Of a stretch of 54,459 nucleotides of DNA, positions 53,567 to 54,459 are shown piece by piece; within the stretch, counting starts at the first letter, position 1; every line of letters begins with the position of its first letter. Source of the DNA: an uncultured Pelagibacteraceae bacterium (GTDB lineage: Bacteria > Pseudomonadota > Alphaproteobacteria > Pelagibacterales > Pelagibacteraceae); contig CACNAR010000003.1 of the NCBI GenBank assembly GCA_902618485.1, positions 96,268 to 150,726 of the forward strand. Reading direction: 5' to 3'. The translations under genes were made by a program, and so were the position numbers. The notes beneath the pieces were generated by a model. The model was not told where the DNA came from. It saw nothing but the letters and a program-made list of their open reading frames with translations, and did no database searches.

Positions 53567-54459
53567 TTAACTCCATTTTTTCTCAAACTTATGTCTTATT
53601 ATTTGGGCAAATAAATTCATTATTATTAAAAAGCCAAGTAAGACCATTATACATGCCGAAACTTTTTCTACAAATCCCCTTTCAGCACTTTCAGCCCAAA
53701 TATAAATTTGAACTGGTAAGCTTGCAGCAGGATCCATGGGTGATCCAGGTATCGTGTTAACAAAAGCAACCATTCCAATTAAAATTAAGGGTGCAGTTTC
53801 TCCTAAAGCTTGAGCTAAACCAATTATTGTTCCTGATAACGTGCCAGGCATAGAAAGAGGGACTGTATGATGCATTGTGGTTTGCATTCGACTTGCTCCC
53901 ATAGCAAGTGCTGCCTCTCTTATACTTGGTGGAACTGCTTTTAAAGATGCTCTAGCAGCTATAATTATTGTTGGTAAAGTCATTAAGGACAAAGTGATAC
54001 CTCCAACTAATGGGGTAGACCTTGGTAAATGAAATATAGCCAATAAAACTCCTAACCCTAATAGACCAAAAACTATAGATGGAACCGCTGCTAAGTTGTT
54101 TATATTAACTTCAATAAAATCAGTAAATCTATTTTTAGGGGCAAATTCTTCAAGATAGATTGCAGCTAGAACCGCAACAGGAAAAGCTATCATTAAACAA
54201 ACAAGTATAGAAAAAATTGAGCCCATAAATGAACTTGCTATTCCAGCTAGCTCAGCTTCTCTTGAGTCAGCATTTGTAAAAAAACTTATATTAAATTTAC
54301 TTTCAACCTTACCATTTGCAACAAGTTGATCAAAAATTTTTAATTGATAATCGCTTACTCTTCTTTGGTCTTCAGGTAAATCTCTTGGATAATTTCCTTT
54401 AAAGACTTGGTCTAAATCATCTGAAGCAGTTAGATAAACTTCCTTTGTTTTTCCTATTA
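53567..54459 (-). CDS. pstA: Phosphate ABC transporter permease PstA, 5' end cut by window edge
   Basis: Inner-membrane permease of the phosphate importer. The frame stays open to the right edge; the ATG at 54226 is internal. Reading upstream I find a long extracytoplasmic part containing [28 protein letters not shown] and [14 protein letters not shown], typical of alphaproteobacterial PstA. The transmembrane part shows [28 protein letters not shown], and [20 protein letters not shown] with the EAA-loop [14 protein letters not shown] segment ([10 protein letters not shown]). Translation ends 1 bp before pstB. The N-terminus lies beyond the window. Confidence 0.95.
   Translation of the reverse strand, partial: IGKTKEVYLTASDDLDQVFKGNYPRDLPEDQRRVSDYQLKIFDQLVANGKVESKFNISFFTNADSREAELAGIASSFMGSIFSILVCLMIAFPVAVLAAIYLEEFAPKNRFTDFIEVNINNLAAVPSIVFGLLGLGVLLAIFHLPRSTPLVGGITLSLMTLPTIIIAARASLKAVPPSIREAALAMGASRMQTTMHHTVPLSMPGTLSGTIIGLAQALGETAPLILIGMVAFVNTIPGSPMDPAASLPVQIYIWAESAERGFVEKVSACIMVLLGFLIIMNLFAQIIRHKFEKKWS

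Overview
The window looks like a stretch of chromosome from a SAR11-clade (Pelagibacterales) marine alphaproteobacterium. The evidence is a very AT-rich composition (judged by eye, not computed), almost no intergenic space, many genes overlapping by 1-20 bp, Lys/Asn/Ile-rich proteins, and alphaproteobacterial gene orders such as argS-nagZ-scpA-scpB-tatABC-serS and the pst-phoU-phoB block. I count about 61 protein genes, two of them cut by the window edges, plus one tentative 25-codon gene, four tRNAs, two Zur-type operators, one in-gene tandem repeat and two hairpins in the only intergenic gap above 200 bp. No gap exceeds 300 bp.

Layout. 1-3866 is accessory: a tyrosine recombinase cut by the left edge, a GT-A-like sugar transferase, a 706-residue protein made of two fused GT-B glycosyltransferases, and a small GIY-YIG protein. 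This block lies on the 3' side of a tRNA-Glu gene, as expected of a tRNA-associated island. 4018-6316 holds glpX, an SbmA/BacA-like transporter, an NDUFS4-type Complex I subunit and tRNA-Pro. 6410-8599 (+) holds a zinc-ribbon membrane protein, nhaA and a glutathione peroxidase. 8594-16929 (-) is one long overlapping cluster: rarD-like, mltB-like, an RlpA/SPOR lipoprotein, a DD-carboxypeptidase, tmk, holB, metG, tatD and a metallo-beta-lactamase-fold hydrolase. 17014-21070 has tRNA-Ser, sdhE, recG, a DUF502 protein, an M48 protease and tRNA-Lys. 21153-26358 (-) is ssb-gyrA-coaD-cyclophilin-tgt, followed by uvrA and a PuuD-like membrane protein on the plus strand.

29951-40726 (-) carries Sec and Tat export genes (yajC-secD-secF, tatABC), serS, scpAB, nagZ, argS and a dGTPase-like gene. 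40777-41870 (+) has an ErpA/IscA-type Fe-S carrier and xthA. 41867-44882 is a self-contained zinc uptake locus: znuA diverges from znuC-znuB-zur, with two Zur-like palindromes in the 70-bp gap. 44941-46731 (+) looks like an arsenic detoxification set (small membrane protein, ArsC, aquaporin-like channel) followed by a NUDIX hydrolase. 46811-47241 has a coiled-coil microprotein and a gap with two hairpins. 47242-54459 groups polyphosphate and phosphate genes: ppx, ppk, sixA, phoB, phoU, pstB and pstA (cut by the right edge).

The most interesting signals concern metals. The locus has its own compact Zur circuit and a duplicated His-rich loop in ZnuA. Tgt, normally a zinc protein, has lost all three zinc cysteines while keeping its catalytic residues, and the PhnP-like hydrolase has Gln in place of a metal-ligand His. 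Other points worth a check are the fused glycosyltransferases, the degenerate RlpA-like protein, the PuuD-like protein without a cytochrome domain, the SPOR-less protein in a SPOR gene position, and the paired hairpins at 47032-47122.
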